A stretch of DNA of 64,000 nt from Pirellulaceae bacterium (GCA_022448645.1 JAKVBZ010000003.1:128507-192506); one strand, 5' to 3'. Shown: positions 9,195 to 18,969, numbered from the stretch's first letter. Translations and numbers: made by a program. The notes: generated from the sequence alone by a model not told the origin.

Positions 9195-10193
9195 TTACGC
9201 ATCGGTTGCTGAATCATCCCGTTTTTCGTTGTCGCCAGCATGATCACGGTTACTCACGTTGCCACGTAACGACTCTTCGGATGAATTCTTATCCGAGTTG
9301 TCATTGTTTTCTACAGTATTTGTTCCTTTGGACGATGATTGTTCGCGAGAGTTGTCATCCTTAGCTCGCTCTGTTTTTGACTGATTCACCTTGAGCACCG
9401 TCAGCACTTGGCTGGCATCGATCATCATCCGTCGATGGTCTTCGGTTTCGACCAAAAGCTGACTAGCAAGAATCTCATGATTAATCACCCGAGCTCGACC
9501 CGAATCAGTAACGACGTCTGCGCCAATCGGTGGAAGTTCCTTTTGCAGATCGACGTAGGTGTCGTATTCGTAGCGCAAACAACATTTCAAACGGCCGCAG
9601 CGTCCGGAAATCTTGTTGGGATCCAACGTAGCCTTTTGCAACTTGGCCATCTTCATAGAGACTGGCGACATTTCAGACAAATGAGTGTTGCAACATAGCG
9701 GTTTTCCACAATCTCCGTAGTCGGCCAACAACTTGGCTTCATCACGAACACCAATTTGCTTCATTTCGATGCGAGTTTGAAACTCCGAGGCAAGGTTCCG
9801 CACCAACTCACGAAAATCAACTCGACCGTCAGCCAAATAATAGATGACAATTCGCTCGCCACCAAAAACATGTTCGATGTCAACCAATTGCATCGCCAAT
9901 CCAAGTTCTTCGACGTGACGACGACAAGTTTCAAACACGTCTCCGTCCTTGGACCGTATGTGTACTATTTCATTCGAGTCGTTATCGGTCATCTGACGAA
10001 GGATTTGACCATGTACGGGATTCTTTAAAGATTTCACCGCATCTTCCGTGGCCTCACACAGCACCTCGCCTACTTCCAAACCTCGGTTGGTACGTGAGAT
10101 GACACGTGACCCACGTACGAATTCGTCGCCACCGCGGGTGCCGAATACCCCCAGCGATCTCATAGAGCCATAGCGAACAACGTATTTGGGCAC
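9195..10193 (-). CDS. ricT: RicT/PSP1-domain protein (YaaT family)
   Basis: A 332-residue protein with a PSP1 C-terminal domain like Bacillus RicT (YaaT), part of the Ric complex that carries Fe-S clusters and affects RNA processing. The N-terminal part has VRGSRVISRTNRGLEVGEVL. The family signature is a Cys-rich region at about residues 157-205: GDCGKPLCCNTHL followed by GRCGRLKCCLRYEYDTY. After about residue 270 it adds a hydrophilic tail rich in Ser, Asn, Glu and Lys that is probably disordered. Partners RicA and RicF are not visible in this window. In organisms without the whole complex the role of the protein is uncertain, so the symbol denotes family only. Confidence 0.88.
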   Translation of the reverse strand: MPKYVVRYGSMRSLGVFGTRGGDEFVRGSRVISRTNRGLEVGEVLCEATEDAVKSLKNPVHGQILRQMTDNDSNEIVHIRSKDGDVFETCRRHVEELGLAMQLVDIEHVFGGERIVIYYLADGRVDFRELVRNLASEFQTRIEMKQIGVRDEAKLLADYGDCGKPLCCNTHLSEMSPVSMKMAKLQKATLDPNKISGRCGRLKCCLRYEYDTYVDLQKELPPIGADVVTDSGRARVINHEILASQLLVETEDHRRMMIDASQVLTVLKVNQSKTERAKDDNSREQSSSKGTNTVENNDNSDKNSSEESLRGNVSNRDHAGDNEKRDDSATDA

Positions 10194-10692
10194 GGTAAAT
10201 TGACCAGGAAAAGAATGGCTTAGGGTGACTTTTCAAATGGGTGGTCGAAGATGAATCGAATCGGTTAAAGAACCAAGTACGGCCTCAAGGCAGTCCAAGT
10301 CCAGTTGCGGATAAGGGTAGTATACCCTGCTCAAAAATCCCCGCAAAGGGACAGAGAATATGCTAGCATTCGATCGGTTGGGAAGCTGGTTGAACATTCA
10401 CTTGCTCCCAGATCGTAAAGCCCAATTGCACTTGTTTTTGGCAATAAACTCTCTTTCGGCCTGAGGGGTGGATGCGATCGCGGCCGTGGAGGATACAACG
10501 ATTTTTCTCGCCTTGGAAGGTCACGTATCGCTCTGCCTTCCTTGCTCGTTCCTTGCGAGCCTCCCGGAGGGAAAGTGAATAAAAACAAAGGAAGTGGTCT
10601 CCGACGCCAACGGTCTGGCTCAGGTTTCTGACGCCCTCCGTCAATGCTGGTAGGCTTGCGCCGTTTCGCGAGAACGGTACCGCCATATTCGA
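10194..10692. other. Region between tkt and ricT, one doubtful frame
   Basis: About 500 bases downstream of transketolase. A 107-codon minus-strand frame at 10363-10686 begins six bases after the tkt stop and encodes a basic protein (HGRDRIHPSGRKRVYCQKQ). It has no Shine-Dalgarno and I recognise no family, so I do not call it a gene, although coupled translation is possible. A small hairpin, CTCG-TTCCTTG-CGAG, lies near 10546-10560 without a T-run. Nothing else is evident. Confidence 0.4.
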
Positions 10693-12756
10693 CTATTCGT
10701 TGGACAAAAGATCGATCGCTTCGCGGACGATCCGATCGGGCGTAATTTGAAAATGTGTGAATAAATGTTTGGCGGGGGCGGATGCGCCAAACCCGGACAT
10801 ACCCACAAAACGACCATGGTTCCCCAGGTATCGTTCCCAACCTAAGCCAACTGCCGCTTCTACCCCAACACGCGCTTTCACGTTAGACGGAAGAACCTGC
10901 TCTCGATAAGCAGGATCCTGTTCCTCAAACAGCTCCCAGGAAGGCATACTTACCACACGTACTCGGTGTCCTCGGCTCGACAATTCCTGTTGGGCTGCAA
11001 CGCAGAGTGACACTTCGCTTCCGGTCCCAATCAAGATAATCTCGGGATCCCCTTCCTGTGAATCCAGCAACACATAAGCTCCACGAGCTGCCTCGGTGGC
11101 AGATGTCATCGCGCTGCGATCCAACGTTGGTAAACCTTGACGTGACAAAATCATGGCGGCTGGTCTATCCTGGATTGCTAAAACAGTTCGATAAATTTCA
11201 GTCACTTCATTTGCGTCCGCCGGGCGCGCCACGATCAAGCCAGGAATGGATCGACAAGCTGCCAGATGCTCGACAGGTTGATGAGTAGGCCCATCTTCAC
11301 CTAGCCCAATTGAATCATGAGTGTAGATGTACAAAACGGGTTGGTGCATTACCGCACTCAACCGCATCGCAGGCCTTAAATAGTCGCTGAACACGAAAAA
11401 CGTTGCCACATAAGGTCGCAGTCCCACTAGGGACATCCCATTTCCCATGGCGGCCATCGCATGCTCGCGTATGCCAAAATGAAAGATTCGGCCGCGGTAA
11501 GTATTGGCACCAAAATGGCCCGCGTCGTCGTCCTTAAGATCGGTATTGTTTGAGGGTGCCAGGTCTGCCGAACCACCCAGCATCCAGGGAATTCGGGCAG
11601 CTAGTGCGTTCAACGATTTTCCCGACGAAGCGCGGCTGGCCAAACCTTTTTCATCGGCATCAAAGATTGGCAAATCGGCGTCCCAACCACTTGGCAGGCG
11701 ACGTAGATGAATGTTGTCCAATTCAGTCGATTTTTCCGCGTGCTTCTTGCGATACTCCGCAAAGGTCGATTCCCACGCCTCTCGCAATTGCCGACCTCGC
11801 TTGCCAATTCCTTCGGCAAAATGTTCGATTACTTTCTCTGGTACCTCGAACTGACTATCCTCGGGCCAGCCGTATGCTGCTTTGGTCAAGCGAACTTCTT
11901 CTTCTCCAAGAGCTGCTCCGTGGGCACCAGCCGTGTTCGCCTTATTGGGAGAACCAAATGCAATCACACTCCGCACAATAATCAACGTTGGCGCGTCAAC
12001 ATTCGATTGAAACGAATCGAATGCTTGACGAATGGCAGCCAAGTCATTGGCGTCCTTCACTCGGAGAACGTTCCAACCAAGGGCTTCGAATCGTTGGCCC
12101 ACATCTTCACTAAAAGCCAGATCCGTGTCGCCTTCGATTGTAATGTGATTGTCATCGTAGATCCAACATAGGTTGGATAGCTTGAGATGTCCTGCCAATG
12201 ACGCTGCTTCGCAACCGACACCCTCCATCAAGTCACCGTCACTGCACAATGCGTAGACGTTGAATTTGCAAATATCTAGTTCGGGCTGATCATACCGAGC
12301 CGACAGCCAACGGCTACCGGCAGCCATGCCTACGCTGGACGCCACACCTTGTCCCAATGGTCCGGAAGTCATTTCGATTCCGGCGGCGTCGCCCCACTCA
12401 GGATGTCCCGCGCAGGGACTTCCTAGCTGGCGGAACTGCCGGATGTTGTCGAGTGAAATCGCTGGCGCGTCCATGACTTGTCGGTCCTCATCTACCGCTC
12501 GAACGTTCGCCAGATGAAGAGTGCTGTACAGCAACATCGACGCGTGTCCACACGACAGCACGAAGCGGTCACGAGCGAACCAGTTTGGTTCTGCTGGGTC
12601 ATAACGCAAGTACTCATTCCACAACGCATAGGTCACCGGTGCCAACGCCATGGGCGTACCCGGATGTCCACTATTTGCCTTTTGGACAGCGTCCATCGAC
12701 AAAGTTCGAATGGTATTGATCGATAACTGTTCGATGCTGGTGGTCATGACAGACAT
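10693..12756 (-). CDS. tkt: Transketolase
   Basis: Thiamine-diphosphate enzyme of the non-oxidative pentose phosphate pathway, moving two-carbon units between sugar phosphates. The length of 687 residues is normal. Order of landmarks: NSGHPGTPMALAP near residue 28, LSCGHASMLLYSTLHL, GPLGQGVASSVGMA, and the TPP/Mg motif with CSDGDLMEG and DDNHITIEGDTDLAF. The central pyrimidine domain has GIREHAMAAMGNGM and THDSIGLGEDGPTHQPVEHL, and the C-terminal domain runs to residue 687. The start has AAAGG five bases upstream; an ATG three codons later (MTTSIEQLS) is a close alternative. It is preceded by a long non-coding region and appears to be transcribed alone. Confidence 0.97.
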   Translation of the reverse strand: MSVMTTSIEQLSINTIRTLSMDAVQKANSGHPGTPMALAPVTYALWNEYLRYDPAEPNWFARDRFVLSCGHASMLLYSTLHLANVRAVDEDRQVMDAPAISLDNIRQFRQLGSPCAGHPEWGDAAGIEMTSGPLGQGVASSVGMAAGSRWLSARYDQPELDICKFNVYALCSDGDLMEGVGCEAASLAGHLKLSNLCWIYDDNHITIEGDTDLAFSEDVGQRFEALGWNVLRVKDANDLAAIRQAFDSFQSNVDAPTLIIVRSVIAFGSPNKANTAGAHGAALGEEEVRLTKAAYGWPEDSQFEVPEKVIEHFAEGIGKRGRQLREAWESTFAEYRKKHAEKSTELDNIHLRRLPSGWDADLPIFDADEKGLASRASSGKSLNALAARIPWMLGGSADLAPSNNTDLKDDDAGHFGANTYRGRIFHFGIREHAMAAMGNGMSLVGLRPYVATFFVFSDYLRPAMRLSAVMHQPVLYIYTHDSIGLGEDGPTHQPVEHLAACRSIPGLIVARPADANEVTEIYRTVLAIQDRPAAMILSRQGLPTLDRSAMTSATEAARGAYVLLDSQEGDPEIILIGTGSEVSLCVAAQQELSSRGHRVRVVSMPSWELFEEQDPAYREQVLPSNVKARVGVEAAVGLGWERYLGNHGRFVGMSGFGASAPAKHLFTHFQITPDRIVREAIDLLSNE

Positions 12757-13673
12757 AGAGGCCTTTAATTTGTTCTAAATGCTTATTGCATAATCGTTTG
12801 CCGCTCAATCCAAACCCGAAAGTGTAACGTGCTCAACTCACACTGGTCAACATTTGTTGGGATCTTGGGCCCACAAAGGTTAGATAGGGAGCGAGCTGGC
12901 TAGAGTTTCTTTCGACGTTTGCTCTAAAAAATACCTAGGAAATAACCCCCGAGAAATCTGGCTCCAACATTGTCAGACTCCAAGTAATCTCGCAATGAGA
13001 CGTTATTGGGACAGGCCGTTTCGTAGCTTCTAAATGCAATGCCCATGTCCACTTCGGTCGATGATTGCACTTAAAACAACCGTAATTCTTGTAGATGTCC
13101 GCTGTCAGAAACCATGCCATCCTGTTCCCGTGGATGGCCCAGTGGACATGACGAAACGATCAAACTCCAGCAAAGGGGGTTAGTTCGTGCAGGACGATGC
13201 CAGGAAAATGGCGTTTACTCGTAGAGGCCGATATTCCAAGGCGATCGCCGTAGCCCAAACCCCAAACCATGCTGCGACGGCAGGACGATCTTCCACCTTA
13301 GTTTAATCGGTTGCTGGCCTTCTCAGGACTTTTCTTGATACTCTTTGGTGTCGAAAAAACCGACGCCGATGCACGGTCCCAAGAACAATCGGTACCTGTG
13401 GATACACCCTCAGGACGTCAGTCATTCTGTGGATAACTTGTGTTGATCGGGCCAGCATTAGCGTTCTTCCAATGTTCAACAGCTGCTAACGTGGTCAACT
13501 ATTTCCTCCTAAAGTGCAACCAATCCGAAGATGATCTACGTTGAATTCAGGGAGCGGAAACCTGTCCTCGATGGAAATGCAACACCAGTCAGACGCTTTG
13601 TTTCCGTCCACCTCGATCATGGCAGAACCGAGTGAAACGGTTTATCATAGTAATCCGGAGGGAGACACTGCTT
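12757..13673. other. Long non-coding region between divergent tkt and the enolase-family gene
   Basis: About 915 bases separating two divergently transcribed genes, among the longest gene-free stretches in the window. I find no tRNA, rRNA or credible protein. It holds the tkt promoter on one side and the enolase-family promoter on the other, plus two same-orientation DnaA-box-like sites at 13397-13436. A small structured or regulatory RNA cannot be excluded by eye. Confidence 0.5.
13397..13436 (+). promoter_or_regulatory. Two DnaA-box-like sites
   Basis: TGTGGATAA at 13428-13436 is an exact match to the reverse complement of the DnaA box TTATCCACA, and TGTGGATAC at 13397-13405 differs at one position. 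They share orientation and start 31 bases apart, about three helical turns. Both lie in non-coding DNA. No dnaA, dnaN or AT-rich unwinding element is nearby, so DnaA titration or DnaA-dependent regulation would be more likely than an origin. Confidence 0.35.
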
Positions 13674-14786
13674 ATGCAAATATGTGAGATTCTGACACAC
13701 CGTTTAGTTGGCGGTACTGTTGATGGCGGATGGCCGAACGGTCACGAGCCCGAGGACGACTTGCATACGCTTGTCGAAGTCATTGCAGATGACGGATGTT
13801 CGGGGGTTGGTAGTGTTTTTACGTCATCTGGGTTAACTCAAGCTGGTGTCGAACAGCTAAGACCACTTTGGCAGAACGAATCGGCTATCGAACCAGAGAG
13901 AGTCTCTGAAAAGCTCCGTCAATGCTCGTTTTGGCAAGGACGTGGCGGTACCTTGGAACACGTTATCTCAGGCATCGATATTGCACTGTGGGATCTGTTT
14001 GGAAAAGTATGTGGTCAGCCGTTGAAGCGATTGTTGGGAGGAACGTATCGTGACCGCATCGCACCGTATGCATCTGTCCTATTTGACAAACCGGAAGCGC
14101 TTGCTGAGCGTGTGCAATGGGTTGTGGGCCGAGGGTTCCGTGCCATCAAACTCGGTTGGCGTCCTTTCGGCCGCGTCAGTCAGCAATACGACGAGAGATT
14201 GATTCAAACAGCTCGAGAAGCGGCCGGACCCAATATTGATATTCTTGTCGACGCGGGGGGATCGGAACAGTTCTGGCCACACGGTTACAAGTGGGCATTC
14301 CGCACAGCGCAGATGTTGGCAGCCTACGACGTCGGTTGGTTTGAGGAACCATTGCCACCAGACGACCTAGAGGGATTTCGGCGTCTGCGCGAACATTCTC
14401 CGGTTCCTATTGCCGGTGGAGAAGTATTGACTCGACGACAATCCTTTTTGTCTTGGATCGAACAAGGGGCGTTTGACATTGTTCAACCTGATGTCACGAA
14501 ATGTGGAGGACTGAGCGAAGCACGTCGTATTGCCTGGTCCGCGTTAGACCACAACGTGCAATTCGTCAGCCATGGCTGGAACACTGCCATAGGTTTGGCC
14601 GCCGATCTTCATTTGGCAGCTGCAATTCCGGTGGCCAAGTACGTAGAGTTTTTGACACCGGCACCCTACATTGATGAGATTCTCTTGGCCCCCTTCGAGT
14701 TGGATGACGAGGGAATGCTCGCAGTTCCCGATGGACCAGGGCTGGGTGTGGAGCTAAACCGAGAAGCATTGCAGCGATTCACTTAG
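13674..14786 (+). CDS. Enolase-superfamily (mandelate racemase/MLE-like) enzyme
   Basis: A 370-residue enzyme of the enolase superfamily, typically acid-sugar dehydratases or racemases that abstract a proton alpha to a carboxylate using Mg2+. Visible residues: Lys159 in AIKLGW (the second Lys of the usual K-x-K is absent), metal ligands at Asp193 (VDAGG), Glu224/225 (FEEPLPP) and Glu250 (AGGEVL), and an Asp273 (QPDVTKCGG) with His300 (SHGWNTA) pair as in the mandelate racemase subgroup. The start at 13674 has GGAGGG eleven bases upstream; an in-frame GTG at 13632 has no site. The substrate cannot be read from sequence. Rhamnulokinase and an SDR in the same window make an aldonic or deoxysugar acid plausible. 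Confidence 0.85.
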   Translation: MQICEILTHRLVGGTVDGGWPNGHEPEDDLHTLVEVIADDGCSGVGSVFTSSGLTQAGVEQLRPLWQNESAIEPERVSEKLRQCSFWQGRGGTLEHVISGIDIALWDLFGKVCGQPLKRLLGGTYRDRIAPYASVLFDKPEALAERVQWVVGRGFRAIKLGWRPFGRVSQQYDERLIQTAREAAGPNIDILVDAGGSEQFWPHGYKWAFRTAQMLAAYDVGWFEEPLPPDDLEGFRRLREHSPVPIAGGEVLTRRQSFLSWIEQGAFDIVQPDVTKCGGLSEARRIAWSALDHNVQFVSHGWNTAIGLAADLHLAAAIPVAKYVEFLTPAPYIDEILLAPFELDDEGMLAVPDGPGLGVELNREALQRFT

Positions 14787-14937
14787 GCAAATCGCAAAGC
14801 ATACTCAGCCCAGCTATCTCTCATTCTGCCACAATGCACGTCACTCCTAAGTCACAGAGAATCGCATCAGCCCGAAAGCTACATCGTTACGGGACCTCTG
14901 TTGTCTACTTGAAGTGGCCTAGTATCACTTGGCCGAA

Positions 14938-15363
14938 TCAGGACTTGGAACCAACTTCATAGGCACCTGCCACATGGGGGAGCCAAAGAGCTTTGTCCAC
15001 AAGTTCATTGAGAACGCTGGGATCGAATGGTTTACGGAGATAATAGGAACCACCGGCTGCGTGGGCACGGCGAATGATGTTGGGGATCTCGGCGCCGGAC
15101 AGAAAGATCACGGGCACGTGTGCCAAATCGTAGGTCTTTTTAAGTTCTCGGCAAAGTTCCAATCCACTTTCTCCGTCCAGATTGATGTCGGATATAATCA
15201 AGTCTGGATTTCGCTCGGCCATGCCTTGGCGAGCGCTTTCGGCACTATCAAACTCATGGCAAACGTACCCCTTATCACCCAAGATCTCGATGACTTCGGC
15301 ACGCACATTCGCTTCATCGTCGATAACTATGATTTCAGCATTCGTGGATTGGAACTGGTTCAT
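14938..15363 (-). CDS. Single-domain response regulator (CheY-like)
   Basis: A 141-residue receiver domain with no output domain. The acidic pair is at residues 15-16 (VIDDEANVR), the phosphoacceptor is Asp59 in LIISDINLDG, the switch Ser lies in VIFLSGAE and the conserved Lys in YLRKPFD. It ends about 20 residues after the domain. Such stand-alone receivers relay phosphate or bind partner proteins, as CheY or Spo0F do. No histidine kinase is adjacent, so its partner is unknown. It converges on the enolase-family gene with 150 bases between the stops. Confidence 0.92.
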   Translation of the reverse strand: MNQFQSTNAEIIVIDDEANVRAEVIEILGDKGYVCHEFDSAESARQGMAERNPDLIISDINLDGESGLELCRELKKTYDLAHVPVIFLSGAEIPNIIRRAHAAGGSYYLRKPFDPSVLNELVDKALWLPHVAGAYEVGSKS

Positions 15364-15643
15364 GACTGTAAGGCTCCCCGTACACAGCAGTAAACGTTTC
15401 CTCTAGAAAACACATGTCGCATTGAGGAAACATACGTTTGAATTGGCGGTTGACAAAAAGAATTAGTTGTTGCCGGAGAAGTTTGATTACGGGTAATGTC
15501 CACCAACTGTCTTGATTGTTACAATCGTTACAGTAGGCGCATGCAATCTTGTTTGACAGGTTACGCTAAAATAAGAGTGCGCTCGACGCTTGAGTTTCAC
15601 ACACTGAACAGAACCATTCACTGTCCCTCACCGTAAAACAATC

Positions 15644-16681
15644 ATGAAAAAATCAATGACACGAATTGGCTTGACCGTTTTGATCTTCCTGACCCTGACC
15701 GGACATCCGGCGTTCGCGGTGATCGGGGGGTTTTCCGTTGATGTTGAAGCTGCCATGGCCAAAGCAGAGGCGGAGAACAAAGATGTGTTACTCAGTTTTA
15801 ACGGTTCGGATTGGTGTGGTTGGTGCATAAAGCTTATCGATGAAGTCTTCGGGAAACCAGATTTTCAGTTGGAGGTCAAGAAGCACTTTGTGCTGGTGGA
15901 ATTAGATTTCCCCAATGATGATTCTCAGCTGGATCGAAAAACAATCCTGCAAAATGCTAAATGGCACGACAAACTGTCGGTCGAAGGTTTTCCCAGCGTC
16001 TTCTTGCTGGATGCGAAAGGGCGGCCCTACGCCAAGACGGGCTACGAATCGGGAGGCCCGCAGCAATACTTGCAGCACCTAAGTAAACTGCGAGAAATCC
16101 GCGAACAGCGCGACGAACTCTTTTTGTTGGCCGAAGGCGTTGCTGGCGGTGAGCGGGCCAAATACCTTGATTTGGGCCTGAGAACAGTCGGGATGGAATT
16201 TGCCATGGTTGGATACGCCGATTTGGTAGATGAGATTGTCACGTTGGATGCCGACGATGTGTTGGGATTAAAGTCACAATGGCAAGAACCAAAGATGCGA
16301 GGTGTCTATCGCAAAATTCTTCCAGAGATTTTCCAAGCTGCTTCGGAGCAAGGTCCCCAAACGGCTCTCCGTCAATTGGACGAGGCAGAAAAGAAATACC
16401 CTCCAATCGGAGCACTCACACAGCAATTGCTTGCTGTTCGGTGCCACTTTATGGGAGAGTCAGGTCAATTAGTCGAGGCGATTCAACTGTTCGATACAGA
16501 GATCGAGAATGTAGAAAACAATCAGGACAAGTTACATCTTCATCTTATGAAAGCTCGATTGCTGGCCGACAATGAGCGGACTGAAGAGGCAGCTGTAGCT
16601 ATCGACGCTGCTATCGATTTGGCCGAAAATCCCAATGTAAAACGGAACATCGAACGACTGAAAAAGACGATGTTGCAATAG
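15644..16681 (+). CDS. Exported thioredoxin-fold protein with helical repeat C-terminus
   Basis: A 345-residue protein with an N-terminal signal peptide (basic start, then LTVLIFLTLTGHPAFA, cleavage near residue 25). A thioredoxin-like domain follows, with redox motif WCGWC (Cys58, Cys61) and a cis-Pro region EGFPSVFLLDAKGRP, as in DUF255 or thioredoxin_7-type proteins. Residues from about 150 are mainly helical, with TPR-like character (EAIQLFDTEIENV, EEAAVAIDAAIDLAEN). It probably acts as a periplasmic disulfide reductase or chaperone; the substrate is unknown. It stands alone on the plus strand, with a convergent SHD1 gene 47 bases beyond. Confidence 0.85.
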   Translation: MKKSMTRIGLTVLIFLTLTGHPAFAVIGGFSVDVEAAMAKAEAENKDVLLSFNGSDWCGWCIKLIDEVFGKPDFQLEVKKHFVLVELDFPNDDSQLDRKTILQNAKWHDKLSVEGFPSVFLLDAKGRPYAKTGYESGGPQQYLQHLSKLREIREQRDELFLLAEGVAGGERAKYLDLGLRTVGMEFAMVGYADLVDEIVTLDADDVLGLKSQWQEPKMRGVYRKILPEIFQAASEQGPQTALRQLDEAEKKYPPIGALTQQLLAVRCHFMGESGQLVEAIQLFDTEIENVENNQDKLHLHLMKARLLADNERTEEAAVAIDAAIDLAENPNVKRNIERLKKTMLQ

Positions 16682-16727
16682 GTCCCAACGATTGTGTTTT
16701 CGGTCTACGGATGGTATCGAAAGGTGG

Positions 16728-17480
16728 TTAGAAAGACGGTTGTAGAGGATCCTGAGCGGCGATTTGCTGTTTGATATAGTCAAGATCTTCTTTGCTCAAA
16801 CGACTGTTTGGTACCGTGGTGGTGTGCCCGTTTTGCTTCAGCAGACGCACGTGAGATCCAATCACGGCCACCAATTTTCCTGACGTACTGAAAGTGCCGG
16901 TGTTGTCGACCCAGCGTCGCACCTTCAGATTTTCGTCATCGGCATCAAAGTGCACTTCCAACTCTTGTGTCCCACTAAAAGTCTGTTCTGAATCCTGATG
17001 TGATTTGGGTAGCAGATTTCTGGGTTTGCGAATCAGCTGGATATCAGGAGCTACATTTCGTGTGGGATTCAAACCGGTGGCAGACAGCGGACCAGAAGGA
17101 TGCAATTGTTTTCGCGGTGAAACAGGGCGCTGCGTGCGCGTTGTGGATTTCCCTTGTTGCCGTGCCAGTTTCGACTGTTGCATCTTACGAAATTGATTAA
17201 GGCGAGGTGAAGTGCGCTCGCGAGGCGTGCGAGGTGTATTAGTACCCTGGAAAAACTGCGGTGATGGTGCTGGGCTATAAGAGCGCTGCAGTCCTTCAAA
17301 ACCTGGTACCTGTGGCGGGCGAAACTGTGGATCGGAATTCCCGTTTCTGTTTTGAGACTGAGCGTGTGCCGCTAGGACGCCCGCTCCTATCAAACCGAAA
17401 ATCAACCAGAAAAAACTGGTTGCTTGCCAGAATGCACGAACGCCTGTTGGCATTTTCTTCTTAGTCAAAGGCATGACCAT
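16728..17480 (-). CDS. SHD1-domain membrane/exported protein
   Basis: A 250-residue protein with an N-terminal hydrophobic segment (FFWLIFGLIGAGVLAAHA) that serves as signal peptide or anchor. A long Pro/Gln/Arg/Ser-rich, probably disordered region follows. The C-terminal domain at about residues 185-240 matches the SHD1 (Sla1 homology 1) fold: RRWVDNTGTFSTSGKLVAV, then VRLLKQNGHTTTVPNSRLS and EDLDYI. In eukaryotes SHD1 binds peptides; in planctomycetes the domain is frequent and its function is unknown. AAGG lies nine bases before the ATG. The upstream 850 bases appear gene-free. Confidence 0.8.
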   Translation of the reverse strand: MVMPLTKKKMPTGVRAFWQATSFFWLIFGLIGAGVLAAHAQSQNRNGNSDPQFRPPQVPGFEGLQRSYSPAPSPQFFQGTNTPRTPRERTSPRLNQFRKMQQSKLARQQGKSTTRTQRPVSPRKQLHPSGPLSATGLNPTRNVAPDIQLIRKPRNLLPKSHQDSEQTFSGTQELEVHFDADDENLKVRRWVDNTGTFSTSGKLVAVIGSHVRLLKQNGHTTTVPNSRLSKEDLDYIKQQIAAQDPLQPSF

Positions 17481-18328
17481 GGTACAGTACCTTTCTCAAG
17501 CTGGTGATCGGCTCCAGAAACCGTAATTCGGTTCTGGGTGCGAGAAATACGTCATGAAACTACATCCCATACCATAAGAGAGACCAGATAGGCAATGGTT
17601 AGATTGGGTAATGCTAGCAGCAACAATATAACACACCTGCTTCGGCCACCGAAGAACGATTGCACTGGTATTTGATGGATCTGAGTTTTTTAGGGACAAA
17701 ACATAAAACTGATTCATCATGGCGGGCACAACGGTTCATCCTTGCTTGTGGTTTGCAGTTCGATTCAGGAAGAGGATACTGATCGTCATCCGAATCTAGA
17801 GTTCGAATTCGATCTCTAAGGTATTGAGACGCTGTTGTTGATTCGCGTTCACATCGATCGTGTTGTCCGTTTGCCTTATCCTATTCGTGCCAAAATCTAC
17901 CCCTGTGAAAATGTTTGGAACAAGCTGGTTGCCAAGTATGGTAGTAGGCCGATTAGCAAGCCATGCCAGTCTAGTGATAAAGATGATGCTTGTGGTCTAT
18001 CGGATGTTGAATCATCGGATGGAAAGTCCTGGTTGCTCGGCCCTCTCGGCATTGGACGTTTACTCGAACTTGGGGGCCAAGCTGCGAATCTACGTTGTTT
18101 GCTTGTGAATCAAATGAAGATGCCATCTGCAGAAAACCTATTGTCCATAAGTACTAGGCTGGCAGGTGCAAACCTGTTACGCTAGAAGCGATTTCAAAAC
18201 TCCGTACAATGGCCCCGTACAATGGCCGTTGTAGGCCGTCGTACATTCCGTCAACAGTTTTTGACGGCGCTTCTAACCTCTCTGTATCATTCTAGATTCA
18301 CTGCAAGATCGAGATTTGTGAGACCATC
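17481..18328. other. Long gene-free stretch between divergent genes
   Basis: About 850 bases between the SHD1 gene (minus) and the membrane-anchored hypothetical (plus). Plus-strand frames of up to 116 codons here lack Shine-Dalgarno sites, domains or a plausible composition, and I reject them. The visible structure is a 13-bp perfect tandem duplication at 18202-18227. I see no tRNA or recognisable riboswitch. Confidence 0.45.
18202..18227. repeat. 13-bp perfect tandem duplication
   Basis: CCGTACAATGGCC occurs twice back to back at 18202-18214 and 18215-18227, about 100 bases upstream of the gene at 18329, and the motif is partly echoed in inverted form just after (GGCCGTCGTAC). It may be a replication-slippage duplication or a doubled regulator site. 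Confidence 0.6.
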
Positions 18329-18739
18329 ATGGCTGATGAAAATACTTCTTCTGTTTCCGTGGCCCGAATTCGTCAAGTTGTTCTATTGATCATTCTAGCG
18401 TTGGCTGTCGTGGCACTTATTTTCGAGTTCACGGTAGTCCGGCCGAAAGTTTTTGCTGCTTGGGATGCGGTAAGTGAATTGATCGAGACCAACTATGCCA
18501 ATCCGGGACAGGTCACGAACACGGATAAAAATGTTCAAGAAAAAATTGGTAGAGCCCCTTCACGCACAACATCGAAGGAAAATAGGCATGTCGAGATTTA
18601 CGAATTTCGACGCGGTATCCCGTTTTTGGTTTATGCGTTTCGTGTGGAATACGACACGCAGGAAGACGGGACGCAACTGTTGAGCTCCGCACAGGCAGAA
18701 AGACTTCCCAGTCGAAGCGAGAAAGAAGCTGGCGGTTGA
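18329..18739 (+). CDS. Membrane-anchored hypothetical protein
   Basis: A 136-residue protein with a short N-terminal cytoplasmic segment, one transmembrane helix (VVLLIILALAVVALIFEFTV, about residues 17-36) and an extracytoplasmic part of about 100 residues. The soluble part has RRGIPFLVYAFRVEYDTQ, resembling short membrane-anchored proteins I associate with planctomycetes, but I cannot name a family. The C-terminus is charged. It appears monocistronic on the plus strand and faces the MnmE-like gene 230 bases beyond. Confidence 0.7.
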   Translation: MADENTSSVSVARIRQVVLLIILALAVVALIFEFTVVRPKVFAAWDAVSELIETNYANPGQVTNTDKNVQEKIGRAPSRTTSKENRHVEIYEFRRGIPFLVYAFRVEYDTQEDGTQLLSSAQAERLPSRSEKEAGG

Positions 18740-18969
18740 TGCGGAAGTTTTACGTCCGTCAGCAGAGGGAGGCTTCCGTGAGGTCGTGAAAGTGGTTGCT
18801 CCGCTAGCGCATGTGCGACAAGTTCGAGAATAAATTCGAATGGTATTGAGATGCGGAACAAGCGGGCAAAGCTCTGGAGCTGAGTGCATTTGCTCCTTCC
18901 TGCCTGCGAATACGGTATCGACTGGCCCCTATCAATCCTTGCGCAAACACTTTCCAAAACGGCAGTCGT

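Noticed and set aside
10331..10840. 169-codon minus-strand frame across the tkt end
   Set aside because: It overlaps the strongly supported transketolase C-terminus in another frame.
12935..13120. 61-codon minus-strand frame upstream of tkt
   Set aside because: No start signal and a composition unlike the neighbouring genes.
13397..13436. Interpretation of the DnaA boxes as the replication origin
   Set aside because: Only two sites, no dnaA/dnaN/gidA neighbourhood and no AT-rich unwinding region were seen.
17990..18060. GGAAAGTCCTGG motif resembling part of RNase P RNA
   Set aside because: Only a fragment of the conserved GAGGAAAGTCC block matches and no other RNase P core elements are visible nearby.
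17835..18185. 116-codon plus-strand frame in the gene-free region
   Set aside because: No Shine-Dalgarno, no domain, low-quality composition, and overlapping alternative frames of similar quality.
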